From JAQBQB01 sp963846925 (GTDB lineage: Bacteria; Gemmatimonadota; Gemmatimonadetes; Gemmatimonadales; Gemmatimonadaceae): a DNA stretch of 64,000 nt. Where the stretch lies: the NCBI GenBank assembly GCA_963846925.1, contig CAWJXW010000009.1, positions 259,911-323,910 on the forward strand, read 5' to 3'. The notes beneath the pieces were generated by a model. That model was not told the DNA's origin, ran no database searches, and saw only the letters and a program-made list of their open reading frames with translations. Position numbers and translations under genes: made by a program. The first letter of the stretch is position 1; every line of letters starts with the position of its first letter. Shown piece by piece: positions 28,339 to 38,380 of the stretch.

Positions 28339-29509
28339 ATGACGCGCAATGAGGTTCTCTCCCGAGCGAGCGCCGGCCCCGCCGCCGGCCGCAGCTCGCC
28401 AGACGAGCGCTTGTTGCTGGACATCATCGACACCGTGCGCGAGCCGCTGCTGGTGCTCGATTCCGACTTCCGCGTCACGCACGCCAACCGGACGTTTTTT
28501 CACACCTTTCGAGTCGCCGCCGAGGACACGATCGGTGAAGTGCTCTTCACGCTGGGCAATGGTCAATGGGACATTGCGCCCCTTCGGGCGCTGTTGCACG
28601 ACCGCCTCCTCGCCGAGCGCGAGTTGTACGACGTCGACGTCGACCACGTCTTTCCGGGCATCGGCCGAAAGATCATGCAGCTGAATGCCCGGCTCGTCTC
28701 GCATGGCACGGACGTCTCAGGGCTGATTCTTCTGGCGATCGAAGACGTGACCGAGCGACGGCATCGCCGAGCGACTCCTCGCCGTTCAGCGCCGCGAGCT
28801 CGAGCGATCGAACGCGGCGCTGAACGAGTTCGCGTTCGTCGCATCGCACGACCTCCAGGAGCCGCTGCGCAAGATCGTATCGTTTGGCGAGCGCCTGGGC
28901 ACCTCGGCTGGAGCGCTCCCGGAGGGCAACGCGCGCCAATACCTCGACCGGATGCTCGACGCCGCGACGCGCATGCGCACGCTGATCGCCGATCTGCTGG
29001 CGTATTCGCAGATCAGGACGAACGCCGCGGCCTTCGCGCCGACGAGCCTGGCCGCGATCGTGCGCGAAGTCGTCGCCGACCTCGAGACGGCCATCTCCGA
29101 CACGGGCGGCCGGATCGAGGTGGGCACGTTGCCGGCGATCGACGCCGACGCGTCGCAGATGCGCCAGCTGGTGCAGAATCTCTTGAGCAACGCGCTCAAG
29201 TTTCGCCGTCCGGACGTGCCGCCGGTGATTCAGGTCGGCGCCTCGATCTCGCTCGACGGTGTCTGCACGATCACCGTGACCGACAACGGAATCGGGTTCA
29301 AGCAGGAGCACGACGAAAAGATCTTTCGAATGTTCGAGCGCCTCCATACCCGGACGCAGTTTCAAGGCTCCGGCATGGGACTCGCGATCTGTCGAAAGAT
29401 CGTCGAGCGTCACGGCGGCAGCATCGCCGCGACGAGCGTCGTCGGTCAGGGAACGACGTTCACCGTCACGCTCCCCGTCAACCAGGCAGAAGTGGAGTAC
29501 ACGCCATGA
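28339..29509 (+). CDS. PAS-domain sensor histidine kinase (one frame break)
   Basis: The N-terminal 120 residues are a PAS sensor (LLDIIDTVREPLLVLDSDFRV and THANRTFFHTFRV). The kinase part begins ALNEFAFVASHDLQEPLRKI, with the phosphorylated histidine in SHDLQEP. The ATPase domain has NLLSNALKFR, DNGIGFKQEHDEKIF and GSGMGLAICRKIVERHGG. This kinase core resembles bacteriophytochrome-type kinases, but no chromophore domain is present. The frame breaks near 28760 (after EDVTERR) and one base must be dropped. Its TGA overlaps the start of the receiver gene, so the pair is translationally coupled. The large apparent kinase-receiver fusion in one frame is an artefact of the break. Confidence 0.87.
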
Positions 29510-29973
29510 TGATGAAAGACAAGCACAAGATTCCGATCACGATTCTCATCTGCGATGACGATGACGACGACCGGATGCTGACCCGACAGGCGCTCGAAGA
29601 CGCGCACATCTCCAACGATCTCCGATTCGTCGAAGACGGCGAGGAGATGCTGGACTACCTGTATCAGCGTGGAAAGTTCTCGGGGGAGACCGGAGCCGCG
29701 CCGCGGCCCGGACTGATTCTGCTCGACCTCAACATGCCGAAGATGGACGGCCGAGAGGCGCTGCGGCTGGTCAAGGGCGACGTCACGCTGCACGACATCC
29801 CGGTCGTGATTCTCACGACGTCGAACCTGGACGCCGACATCATCAGGAGCTACCGGCTCGGCGTCAATTCCTTCATCACCAAACCGGTCACGTTCTCCGG
29901 ATTGGTGGAGGCGATGAACGTGCTCGGCAGATACTGGCTCGAAATCGTCGAACTTCCGCCGGTAGCGGCGTAG
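29506..29973 (+). CDS. Single-domain response regulator (Rcp1-like)
   Basis: The 155-residue receiver stands alone, with no output domain. It shows an acidic cluster ILICDDDDDDR, the phosphoacceptor aspartate in LILLDLNMPKMDG, the switch threonine in VVILTTSN and the lysine in SFITKPVTF. The extended loop around LYQRGKFSGETGAAPRPG is typical of Rcp1-type receivers that pair with phytochrome-like kinases, which agrees with its coupled neighbour. Three tandem ATG codons (29506, 29509, 29512) are possible starts; the first overlaps the kinase stop. The frame is intact. It probably passes phosphate to an unlinked partner. Confidence 0.92.
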   Translation: MMMKDKHKIPITILICDDDDDDRMLTRQALEDAHISNDLRFVEDGEEMLDYLYQRGKFSGETGAAPRPGLILLDLNMPKMDGREALRLVKGDVTLHDIPVVILTTSNLDADIIRSYRLGVNSFITKPVTFSGLVEAMNVLGRYWLEIVELPPVAA

Positions 29974-30178
29974 GCGGCTCGGCCACGCTGCAGGTGACGC
30001 GAACGCTCGTGTTCCTCGCTCGAGCGCCACTTGCCGTTGCCGTCGCGATGTTCTCGATCCGCGTCGACGCTCGCCCACGTCGGAGAGTTGCTCGACAGCT
30101 GATCGCGCCGTCGGCGTACCTACTTAATCAGCCGTTCGTGTGATGGGTGATGGGAGCGATGAGGCCTAGGCTGCATGG

Positions 30179-31304
30179 ATGGGCTTCTTCACACGAATGA
30201 TGTCGTATCTCACGCTCGGCTCCGCGCGGCCGATTCGGCGTCTTGCCGCATACTACGCGCTTCTCGCGATCGTCGGCCTGGTGGTGTTCCACTTCTTTCC
30301 GGTCCTCGACGGCTTACTGACCGGCGACCGCCTGCAACACCTTGCGAAGGCCCCCGCGGCACTGTTGCGCGACAGCATTTCCGCCGCCCAGTCGCAAGCA
30401 CCGCCTGCTGATCTCGTGGCGCGCGCCACGTTCGGCTTGAGCACCGCGTTCATCCTGCTCAGCACTCTGGCGCTCATGCTGCCGGTCACCTGGGTGTACA
30501 TGTCGGCGCGATCGGCCCAAGGGCACAACCAGTCCGTCGTGCAAGTGCTGATCGTGTTGCCGATGATCGTCGCCGGTGTCGTGCTGATCGTGAGCAACAG
30601 CCTGGCGCTGGCGTTCAGCCTTGGCGGCGTGGTGGCCGCCGTCCGGTTCCGCACGAACATGTCCGACTCGCGCGATATCGTGTTCATCTTTCTCGCCATC
30701 GCCGTCGGCTTCGCCGCGGGCGTTCAGGACATCACGATCGCGTTGACGCTGTCGTGCATCTTCAATTTTGTCCTCGTCTTCCTCTGGCGATACGATTTCG
30801 GGCGCACCGTGCTCGAGCCGACCGCCGTCGTCGCAGTGGGCCGAGCCGCTCGGCGACCTCGCCGGGAAGGACCACGGTGGCAACGTCGTTCCCGATCGCG
30901 ACCTCGTTCTCGCGCTGACGCCGAAAAAAGTTGAAGCGCTGGCCGAACGGTTCGAGCGGGTGCGCGTTCTCCTCGGACCGAATGGAAAGAAGCCGAGGTT
31001 CGACGCCGTCCTCGCCGTCACAACGACCGAGCTCGAAGGTGCACAGAAGCACATCGAGAAGACGCTCAATGACGTCAGCAAGCGATGGAAGCTCGACGAA
31101 GTCGTCACGAACGTCGGCAAGCCGTCCGAGCTGTACTATCTCGTCCGCCAGCGCAAATCGGTGACCGGCGACGCGATGGTGACGGCGATTCGGTCGGGCA
31201 GCAATGGGTTCATCGATCAGGCCAATGTGGAAGTTGGCGACGCGTTGGCAAAGGAAGCCGGCGAGGTTCGTCAGGAGCGCAAGAAGGCTGAGGCACCCGT
31301 ATGA
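30179..31304 (+). CDS. DUF4956-type polytopic membrane protein (one frame break)
   Basis: The N-terminal half has about five hydrophobic helices (YYALLAIVGLVVFHFFPVL, FILLSTLALMLPVTWVYM, VLIVLPMIVAGVVLIV, then the conserved SLGGVVAAVRFRTNMSDSRD and ITIALTLSCIFNFVLVFLW). The GAVRFRT-like core is the hallmark of the DUF4956 family. The frame breaks near 30835. The rest is a soluble domain with VEALAERFERVRVLL and AVTTTELEGAQKHIEKTLND, giving about 375 residues. In other bacteria DUF4956 genes often stand beside polyphosphate polymerase (VTC) and CotH-kinase genes; this is family knowledge. Its TGA overlaps the start of the next gene (ATGA). Confidence 0.8.
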
Positions 31305-33874
31305 ACGCCACATGGCGTGCCGCGTCGATCGTCATCGGAACCGCGACCCTCGTGTCAGCGGTTTCAGGGCCCGCCGCGGCACAGCCTGGGCTTTCGCCCA
31401 CGCTGAAGCCGGAAAGCGTCACCGTCGCCGCCGGAGCGCGATACCAGGCGGGCACACTCTATCGATGGTTCGCAGGCGGGACGTACCGCGACCTGTGGGC
31501 GATGCCGATTCGCGTCCCCGTGCTCGATTGGGAGACGTACCTCGGCGGGCTTCATCCGACGAAGGAAGGCGGTGGGATGCAGACCAAGTCGCTGCGTCTC
31601 GAGACCTCCGACGGCACCGAGTACGTGTTCCGTCTCTCCGACAAGGGCGCGACTGGCACGCCCGAGGGACTCCAGCACACACCAGTCGGTCGATTCTATC
31701 AGGACCAAGTCAGCGCCGAGCATCCGGCGGCCGCCGAAATCTCGGCGCCGATCCTCGAGGCGAGCGGCGTCCTGCATCCGACCGCGGTGCTCGTCGTCAT
31801 GCCCAATGATTCCGCGCTCGGCAAATTCAGCGCGGATTTCGCCGGACGTCTCGGCATGATCGAGCAGTACCCCAACGTGCCGAAGGGCGCGCCGGGGTTT
31901 GCCGGCGCGACGAAAATCATCGACAGCCCGGAGCTGCTGAAGCTCCTCAACGAGGACCCTAGCGAGCACGCCGACGCCCGCGCGTTTCTTGCCGCGCGGC
32001 TGACCGATTTCCTGATCAACGACAACGATCGTCATTCTGGTCAATGGAAGTGGGCGCGGATGGAATCGGGGCCGAAGAAAGAATGGCAACCGATCGCCCG
32101 CGACCGGGACCACGCGTTCGTGTCCTACGACGGTTTTCTGCTGAGACTGGCCGCGATGGGCAGAACGAGCCTGATCTCGTTCGGCAACGCGCCGAACGTG
32201 GTGGGCCTCACGCAGCCGAGAGACTTCGACGCGCGGCTCCTGGCGGGGCTCGAGAAGCCGGTGTGGGATTCGATCGCGCTGGCCGTGCAGGCCCACGTCA
32301 CCGACGCGGTGATCAACGAGGCCGCGCGGGCGATGCCGATCGAATATCAGGCGTCGGTCGCGAAGTTCGAGGCGGTGCTCATCAAGCGCCGCGACGCGCT
32401 GCCCAAGGCGGCGGACGAGTACTACCGTCTGCTCGCGGCTCGGGTCGACGTGCACGGGACCGACTCGGCCGATCGCGCGTTGGTCACTGCGCGCGAGCGA
32501 TGGCGTGGTGGACGTTCGCCTCGAGTCGGGAGGAACGACTTTCTTTGCTCGACGCTTCAACGCGCGCGAGACGTCGGAGATCCTCATCTACCTGCACGGC
32601 GGCGACGACACGGCGTTCGTGGCGGGTCATGTGCAGCAGAGCATTCCCGTCCGAATCATCGGCGGGAACGGCACCAACACATTCATTGATTCGTCGACGG
32701 TGGCCGGACAGCGGCACGCCGCGCGCTTGTACGATTCGGGCACAGTCGTCGGCGTGTCGTATGGGCCGGACACGATGTTCGATCGGCGGCCTTGGGAAAC
32801 ACGGAACGGAACGCTTGCGCCACCGGGCGCTCGACGTCGGTACGACGTACACGCCCCGCGTGGGAATCAGCGACCACCGTGGCGTCGGTCATCACGCCTC
32901 GAATCGGCGTCGCCAGGTACACCTATGGATTCGACCGGCGCCCGTATGAATCGATGGTCGCGATCGATGGCGAGTACGCCACCGCGTTTCGCGGGGCGCG
33001 CGTCACGGTCGTGGCGGATCGGCGATTGGAGTCTTCGCCAATCCACTTTGCGGCCATCGCGAGAGCGTCCGATTTCGAATTCACCAATTTCAACGGCTTC
33101 GGAAACGCGACGCCCGACTCCGGCGGTACGAATCCATACTTCGCGGTGCATCAGCGGCAGTGGATGTTTCATCCCGCGGTCGCGCTCGCGGTCGGATCGA
33201 CGACGGAGATTTCACTGGGCCCCGTCATCCAGCATTCGGTCAGCGACAGCGCGCGAAGCCCATATCTGGCGACGGCTCGCCCATATGGATTCGGCTCCTT
33301 CACCCAAGCGGGAATGCAACTCGGCGCGCGGTACGAGTGGCGGGCGGCGCCCGACAGCGAAGAGCACACGCATCACAGAGTACTGATCGAGCTCAACGGC
33401 TCCTACTTCCCGGCCGCGATGGACGTACGCTCGCCGTTCGAGGCGTTCGACGCTGCGATCGCCACGTCGGTGACGATCCCCGTGGCGACCCATCCGTTGT
33501 TCATCGTCCGGACGGGCGGCAAGAAGTTGTATGGCGACTTTCCGTTCTACGAGGCGGCGGCCATCGGCGGTGAAGGAACCACTCGCTACATGGATCCGCA
33601 GCGATACGCGGGCGACGCGTCGCTCTACGCGACATCGGAGCTTCGCATTCCTCTCGCGCGATTTACCGTCCTGCTCCCGCTGCGCGCCGGGATCCTCGGC
33701 ATCGCCGAAGCAGGGCGGGTGTACGTCGGCGGGAGCTCGCCCGGCGGATGGCATACGCGGACCGGCGAAGGAATCTGGCTTGGCGCGGTAGACGCGTCGC
33801 CAGTCGTCACGTTGACGCGAACGACGGAGCCCGGTCAAACCGGATTGAGACTCGGGCTCGGTCTGAACTTCTGA
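31301..33874 (+). CDS. Outer-membrane protein with kinase-like domain and BamA-like barrel (three frame breaks)
   Basis: The reconstructed protein has about 857 residues. A signal peptide (SAVSGPAAAQP) leads to a domain with TKSLRLETSDGTEYVFRLSD, a catalytic-loop-like NDNDRHSGQW (240-249) and a metal-site-like ARDRDHAF (267-273). This order resembles HipA- or Fam20-type atypical kinases. A short beta-rich segment follows, including IPVRIIGGNGTNTFIDSSTV. The last about 330 residues form a BamA/TamA-type barrel ending in the outer-membrane signature LGLGLNF. In Bacteroidota-type proteins I recall, the same kinase-like and barrel parts are fused to a metallophosphatase; here that is the next gene. 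Breaks lie near 32500, 32830 and 32890. Kinase activity is inference. Confidence 0.78.
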
Positions 33875-33925
33875 GCGACGGCTGTTGTCGCCTGCAGTCT
33901 TCACACGCAAACAATAGGAACGGTC

Positions 33926-34895
33926 ATGCGGTTCAGGCAGTCCATGGGTCCACTCGTCGCGTTGCTGGTCGCGTTGCTCGTCTTGGACTGCAAGCCAGCG
34001 GTCGATCTCACGCCGCCGCCCGCCGCATCGCCGGCGGCCGACGTGGCGCTTGAGCGGCGCCTCGGTGATGGTCGGCGTTGGGGACATCGCCAGCTGCTCG
34101 CAGCGATTGAGCTTCGGCACCGCCCGATTGGTCGACAGCGTCCTTCGTGCCGACAGCATCGCCAAAGTGCCCAACGCGGTCTTCACGCTCGGCGACAACG
34201 CCTACTCGTCCGGCACGACCGCCCAGTTCAATCAGTGCTTCGCGCCGTCCTGGGGCGATCCGCAAAAGGGAATCATCAAGAGCCTGCATCCGTCTCCCGG
34301 CAACCACGAGTACCAAACACTGAATGCCGATCCGTACTACAAGTACTTCGGACCGGCGGCCGGCGACGAGGGCAGAGGCTACTACAGCTACGACGTCGGC
34401 GCCTGGCACGTGGTCGTCGTCAACAGCGAGATCATCGTCAGCTCGGCCTTTACCGATTCCTCGCGGCAGGCGCAGATGGATTGGGTGGAGAAGGATCTCA
34501 AGGCGCACAAGAAGCTCTGCACGATCGCCTATTGGCACAATCCCCGATTCAGCTCCGGGTGGCACGGCAGCGACCGCCGGTTCATTCCGATGTGGCGGAT
34601 TCTCTACGACAACGACGTGGACCTCGTACTCAACGGCCACGATCACGACTACGAGCGCTTTCGTCCGATGACGCCCGATGGCCTGGCCGATACGACGAAG
34701 GGGATCACGGAGATCGTCGCGGGCACGGGTGGTGAAGAGCTGCGCGGATTCAGCAGCATCAACGCCAACAGCCTGTATCGAATCGAGGGGCGCGCGGGGG
34801 TGCTGCTGCTGACGCTCGGCGCCGCCGAGTACCGATCCGCGTTCATCGAGATCGGGGGACGCGTATGGGATCAGAGTGGCGGAAAGTGCCACTGA
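33926..34895 (+). CDS. Lipoprotein metallophosphatase (calcineurin-like; one frame break)
   Basis: The signal peptide ends in a lipobox (LLVLDC). After a frame break near 34040-34060 the phosphatase core follows with all five metal-site blocks: GVGDIASC, TLGDNAYSSG, SPGNHEYQ, IAYWHNPRFSSG and NGHDHDYERF. This set matches purple-acid-phosphatase-like metallophosphoesterases with a two-metal centre. The protein of about 322 residues would be lipid-anchored outside the cytoplasm. It lies 51 bp downstream of the kinase-like/barrel gene and probably belongs to the same transcript. A phosphatase beside a kinase-like protein suggests opposing activities on one surface or periplasmic substrate. Confidence 0.88.
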
Positions 34896-34930
34896 TGGGC
34901 TTCGAGTATCGCTGGTCTCTTTGGGGGAGA

Positions 34931-35334
34931 ATGATGGATACGGGTGTCGTTCGGCGTGTGAAGAGTAAGGGTCGGGTGCTCGTCGCATCGACCAACACGG
35001 CGTTTGCCACGACCGTCGGGAAATGGTGCTCGAGTGCGGCTTCACGCCGGCATTTCCGACGGAATTCGAGGGGCCGTGGCTGTCCCTGACCCGGACGCAG
35101 CCCCGGGTCGTGATCTGCGACTTCGATGCGCAGGTCGGCCTGGTCCACCGGTTGATCGTCGAGAGCTCGGCTCGGCGCGTACCGCTGGTGATTTTCCATG
35201 CGTCCGAGAGGAGCGGGGCGTGGACGGCCTTCGCGCCGGTGGAGCGGGTCAGGTGGCTCAAGTTTCCCATGTCGCCGGCGGCTTTCGGCCTGGTGATGCG
35301 CGATCTCGTGCCACCGGCGCGACACGCGGCGTAG
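34931..35334 (+). CDS. Short receiver-like protein, degenerate (one frame break)
   Basis: The frame opens MMDTGVVRRVKSKGRVLVAS. After a run of A bases near 35020, where one A seems to be missing, it continues MVLECGFTPAFPTEFEGPWL, PRVVICDFDAQVGLVHRLIV, PLVIFHASERSG and LKFPMSPAAFGLVMRDLV. The beta/alpha alternation, an aspartate in VVICDFD and a lysine-proline-like KFP near the end resemble a response-regulator receiver of about 130 residues, without output domain. If the break is real, only the 103-residue part from 35023 would be made. The link to its neighbours is unclear. Confidence 0.5.
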
Positions 35335-35400
35335 GTCGTGTACAGTTGTATGTTAGAATGCTAATGGCACGACTGATGCCTTAGATAAGTGGTTGATTAC

Positions 35401-35437
35401 CTTGGCGTTTCGCCAAGACCCGTTGCCTGGAGGCAAC
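35401..35437 (+). promoter_or_regulatory. Twin hairpins masking the ribosome-binding site of the 35443 gene
   Basis: Two adjacent hairpins fill the leader: CTTGGCG-TTT-CGCCAAG (35401-35417) and GTTGCC-TGGA-GGCAAC (35422-35437). The Shine-Dalgarno-like GGAGG (35429-35433), 9 bases before the ATG, lies partly in the loop and partly in the stem of the second hairpin. That layout suits translational control by RNA folding. The AT-rich stretch at 35341-35380 upstream is a plausible promoter area (TAGAAT at 35354). Confidence 0.5.
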
Positions 35438-35442
35438 ACCCT

Positions 35443-36153
35443 ATGAAACGATCGACAAGTCTCACGACGTTCGCCGCATTGCTGCTCGTCGGCAGCGTCG
35501 CCCACGCCCAAGGTAATCCGGGTCGTGGCCGCGGCCGCGGTCGGGATCCCAAGACCGTCCCACCCCAAGAGCAGCAGCAGCGCGTGAACGATCAGCGCCA
35601 GCGCGACACGGCGTACAAGGCGGCGCTCGCCAACCAGGTGCGCAGTACACAACAGGCGTCGACGGCGTTGCAGCAGCAGAAACGCAGCGCGCAGTACACC
35701 GTGAACCAGCAGTACGAGGCGAACCTGCGACTGCAACAGCAGCGACTGAACACCCCGCGCAACGTCCAGCGCGACCCGTACTACTCGGCGCCGATGACCT
35801 TCCGCTACACCGTCGGGTCGACCGATCGGGAAACCAACAGGTATGGCGCCGACGTGATGCGACAGGCGGTGAACAACGGCTATCAGCAGGGATTCAAGGC
35901 CGGACGCGCCGATCGCAAGGACCGCTGGGCCTCGAACTATCAGCAATCGTACGGCTATCAGGATGCCAACTTCGGCTATAGCGGCAACTACCTGCCGCAG
36001 AGTGACTACAACTACTACTTCCGCGAAGGGTTCCGTCGCGGCTACGAAGACGGTTTCGCCCGGCACTCGCAGTACGGCACCGTGGTGAACGGTTCCCCGT
36101 CGATCCTGGGCGCCATCCTCACGGGAATCCTCGGGCTCCACAACATTGGTTGA
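35443..36153 (+). CDS. Secreted Q/N/Y-rich protein of unknown function
   Basis: The 236-residue protein starts with a clear signal peptide (LLLVGSVAHAQ), then a Gly-Arg run (RGRGRGRDP) and a long glutamine-rich segment. The C-terminal half is rich in tyrosine, glycine and asparagine, with two GYxxGF/GxxxGF motifs: NNGYQQGFKAGRADRKDR and FRRGYEDGFARH. Such repeated Y-x-x-G-F units occur in secreted proteins of unknown role. The ATG at 35443 is set by the signal peptide and by the GGAGG 9 bases upstream. A strong terminator follows, so it is a single-gene transcript. It could be a structural or stress-related envelope protein; nothing proves this. Confidence 0.75.
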   Translation: MKRSTSLTTFAALLLVGSVAHAQGNPGRGRGRGRDPKTVPPQEQQQRVNDQRQRDTAYKAALANQVRSTQQASTALQQQKRSAQYTVNQQYEANLRLQQQRLNTPRNVQRDPYYSAPMTFRYTVGSTDRETNRYGADVMRQAVNNGYQQGFKAGRADRKDRWASNYQQSYGYQDANFGYSGNYLPQSDYNYYFREGFRRGYEDGFARHSQYGTVVNGSPSILGAILTGILGLHNIG

Positions 36154-36172
36154 ACGCCGGCGTTAAAGGCAG

Positions 36173-36201
36173 GGACGGCGCGCTGCGCCGTCCTTTTTTT
36201 T
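36173..36201 (+). terminator. Rho-independent terminator
   Basis: A 9-bp stem (GGACGGCGC with GCGCCGTCC) and a 3-base loop are followed by eight T residues, 20 bp after the stop of the secreted protein gene. Confidence 0.92.
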
Positions 36202-36218
36202 GATCCATAGGAGGACGT

Positions 36219-36779
36219 GTGAGAACCAGTTATGCCCTGCTTGCCTTGCTGGTCGCGTGCGCGGCCCGAGACAGCGCCCAGCCGTTGCCGGCAGGTCCCG
36301 GCCGCATCGTCTTGATCCGCCACGGCGAAGAGCCGAGCGACGCCGATGATCCCCATCTGTCGAAGGACGGCCGGGCGAGGGCACACGCGTTCGTGGAGTT
36401 CATGACCCACGACCCGGCGATGATTCGCCTGGGCACGCCCGCCGCGATCTTCGCGACCGAGACGACCAAGGATGACAACGGGCAGCGAACGCAGGAGACC
36501 GTCGCGCCGTTGGCGATGGCGCTCCGACTTCCCGTGCTGACGCCGTATCACTCGAAGGACTACGACAAGCTCGCGAAGCGCGTGCTCTCGGACCCGTCCC
36601 TCACCGGCAAGACGGTGGTCGTCTGTTGGAACCACGAGTGGCTTCCGCAACTCGCCGCCGCACTCGGCGTGAATCCCGAACCGGCCAAGTGGAAGGGCAA
36701 GGTCTACGACCTGGTGTACGTGATCACGTACAAGGACCGCCGCGCGGTGTTGACTACGACGCGATACGGCGGCTCATAG
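36219..36779 (+). CDS. Secreted histidine phosphatase (phosphoglycerate mutase-like)
   Basis: This 186-residue protein has a short signal peptide with a lipobox-like LLVACAA. The histidine phosphatase fold follows, with the phosphorylated histidine in the RHGEE motif (VLIRHGEEPSDADDPHLS). The second catalytic histidine is likely in VVCWNHEWLPQLA. The start is GTG at 36219, with AGGAGGA just upstream. It would hydrolyse a phosphate ester outside the cytoplasm; the substrate is unknown. It follows a strong terminator, so it has its own promoter in the short gap. It overlaps the converging MFS gene by 6 bp. Confidence 0.85.
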   Translation: MRTSYALLALLVACAARDSAQPLPAGPGRIVLIRHGEEPSDADDPHLSKDGRARAHAFVEFMTHDPAMIRLGTPAAIFATETTKDDNGQRTQETVAPLAMALRLPVLTPYHSKDYDKLAKRVLSDPSLTGKTVVVCWNHEWLPQLAAALGVNPEPAKWKGKVYDLVYVITYKDRRAVLTTTRYGGS

Positions 36780-38336
36780 CGACTGGGCTGGCCTCACGTC
36801 GTCGTCCTTGACCTTCAGCGTGAGCACCGCGGCGAGCACGAGGGAGAGGCCCCCGATCAACAGGGCGTCAATCGCCTGACCACCAAAGAATCGTCCGACG
36901 ATGAAGCCGAGCAGTGCCGCCGCGACGATCTGGGGGATCACGATGAAGAAATTGAACACGCCCATGTAGTAGCCCATCTTCGACGGCGGCAGCGCTCCGG
37001 CGAGGATGGCATACGGCATCGATAGGATGCTCGCCCACGCGATCCCCACGCCGACCATCGAGGCGAGAAGGTATTTCGGATCTCCGACGACAAAAATGGA
37101 AACGAGCCCCAGCGCACCGCAGACCAGGCAAATCGCGTGTGCCGCCCTTCGGCTGGTCTTCCTGGCCATCACGGGAATGGCGAAGGCGACGATGGCGGCG
37201 ACGCCGTTGTAGACGGCGAAACAGACGCCGACCCAGTTCGCCCCGTCGTTGTAGAGCGCCGACGTGGTGTCGGTGGTGTGGTAGACGTGGCTGGTGACCG
37301 CGGCCGTGGTGTAGATCCACATGGCGAACAACGCGAACCACGAGAAGAACTGCACCCAGGCGAGCTGCTTCATCGTCGGGGGCATGTCTTGCAGATCGTT
37401 GAGGATCGTCACGAAGCCATTGTCGTATCGGCCGCGCCGCTGCAGAACTCCGCTGGCGACGAGCAGAACTCCGACAACCGCCAGCACCGCGGAAAGAATC
37501 ATCACCTGATAGAGGGCCTGACTCGCCAACCAGACAGACACCGCCGCCCCCACAGTCAGCAGGATGCCGCCGAGCCGCACTTGCCCACGGCCCCGGGCAG
37601 CGTGCTCTTCGGCCGTCCGCTCCACTCGCACGTGCACCTCGCGCGCCTGATTCTCCGCGAACGAAGCCATCTGCGCCGGCGGGTATTCTCTGGAGCGCAC
37701 CACGGTCCAGAGTACCGCGAGGAAGAACACCGCGGCGCCGAGGTAAAACGACAGGCGCACCGAGTCGGGAATCACGTTCGGCGGAGCCGAGTTCGATACG
37801 CCGAACCGATTCGTGAGAAGCCAGGGAAGAATGGACGCCGCGACCGCGCCGGTACCGATGAGAAAGCTCTGCATCGCGAAGCCGGTGGTGCGCTGCTCCC
37901 GGGTGAGGTTGTCGCCCACGAACGCGCGAAAGGGCTCCATGGAGATGTTGATCGAGGCATCCATGAGCCAGAGCACTCCGGCCGCCACCCACAGCACCGG
38001 GGAGTTCGGCATCGCCAACAACGCCAGCGACGCGAGAATGGCACCGCCGAGGAAGTAGGGCCGGCGTCGCCCCAAGCGGTTCCAGGTTCGATCGCTGAAA
38101 TAGCCCACGACCGGCTGGACGAGCAGCCCGGTCACGGGCGCGGCGATCCAGAGGATGGGGATGTCCTCCACCTTTGCGCCCAGTGTTTCGAAGATCCTGC
38201 TCACGTTGGCGTTCTGCAGCGCGAAGCCGATTTGGATTCCCAGAAATCCGAAACTCATATTCCAGATTTCCCAGAAGGTGAGACGTCGGTTTATGGGCAG
38301 GGGCACCGTGGCCGCCTGCATCGGACTCTGGGCCAT
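36774..38336 (-). CDS. MFS sugar transporter, last gene of the glycoside hydrolase operon
   Basis: The 520-residue inner-membrane protein has about 12 hydrophobic helices. The loop RTWNRLGRRRPYFLGGAILAS is the conserved cation-symporter motif of the sucrose/maltose-type MFS branch, with the charged cluster QPVVGYFSDRTW before it. It would import di- or oligosaccharides released by the enzymes encoded upstream. The ATG at 38336 (MAQSPMQAATVP) is chosen from the family N-terminus. A much longer apparent frame upstream belongs to a frame-shifted part of the GH97 gene. It starts 45 bp after the GH97 stop. The frame is intact. Confidence 0.9.
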   Translation of the reverse strand: MAQSPMQAATVPLPINRRLTFWEIWNMSFGFLGIQIGFALQNANVSRIFETLGAKVEDIPILWIAAPVTGLLVQPVVGYFSDRTWNRLGRRRPYFLGGAILASLALLAMPNSPVLWVAAGVLWLMDASINISMEPFRAFVGDNLTREQRTTGFAMQSFLIGTGAVAASILPWLLTNRFGVSNSAPPNVIPDSVRLSFYLGAAVFFLAVLWTVVRSREYPPAQMASFAENQAREVHVRVERTAEEHAARGRGQVRLGGILLTVGAAVSVWLASQALYQVMILSAVLAVVGVLLVASGVLQRRGRYDNGFVTILNDLQDMPPTMKQLAWVQFFSWFALFAMWIYTTAAVTSHVYHTTDTTSALYNDGANWVGVCFAVYNGVAAIVAFAIPVMARKTSRRAAHAICLVCGALGLVSIFVVGDPKYLLASMVGVGIAWASILSMPYAILAGALPPSKMGYYMGVFNFFIVIPQIVAAALLGFIVGRFFGGQAIDALLIGGLSLVLAAVLTLKVKDDDVRPAQSL

Positions 38337-38380
38337 GTCGGGGTCGACGGATGGAGTGGGAAGCTGGGATTGCACTCGCG

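Noticed and set aside
28180..29973. An apparent hybrid kinase-receiver protein of 597 residues
   Set aside because: One inserted base joins the PAS region to the receiver frame. The kinase core is in the neighbouring frame with its own stop overlapping the receiver start.
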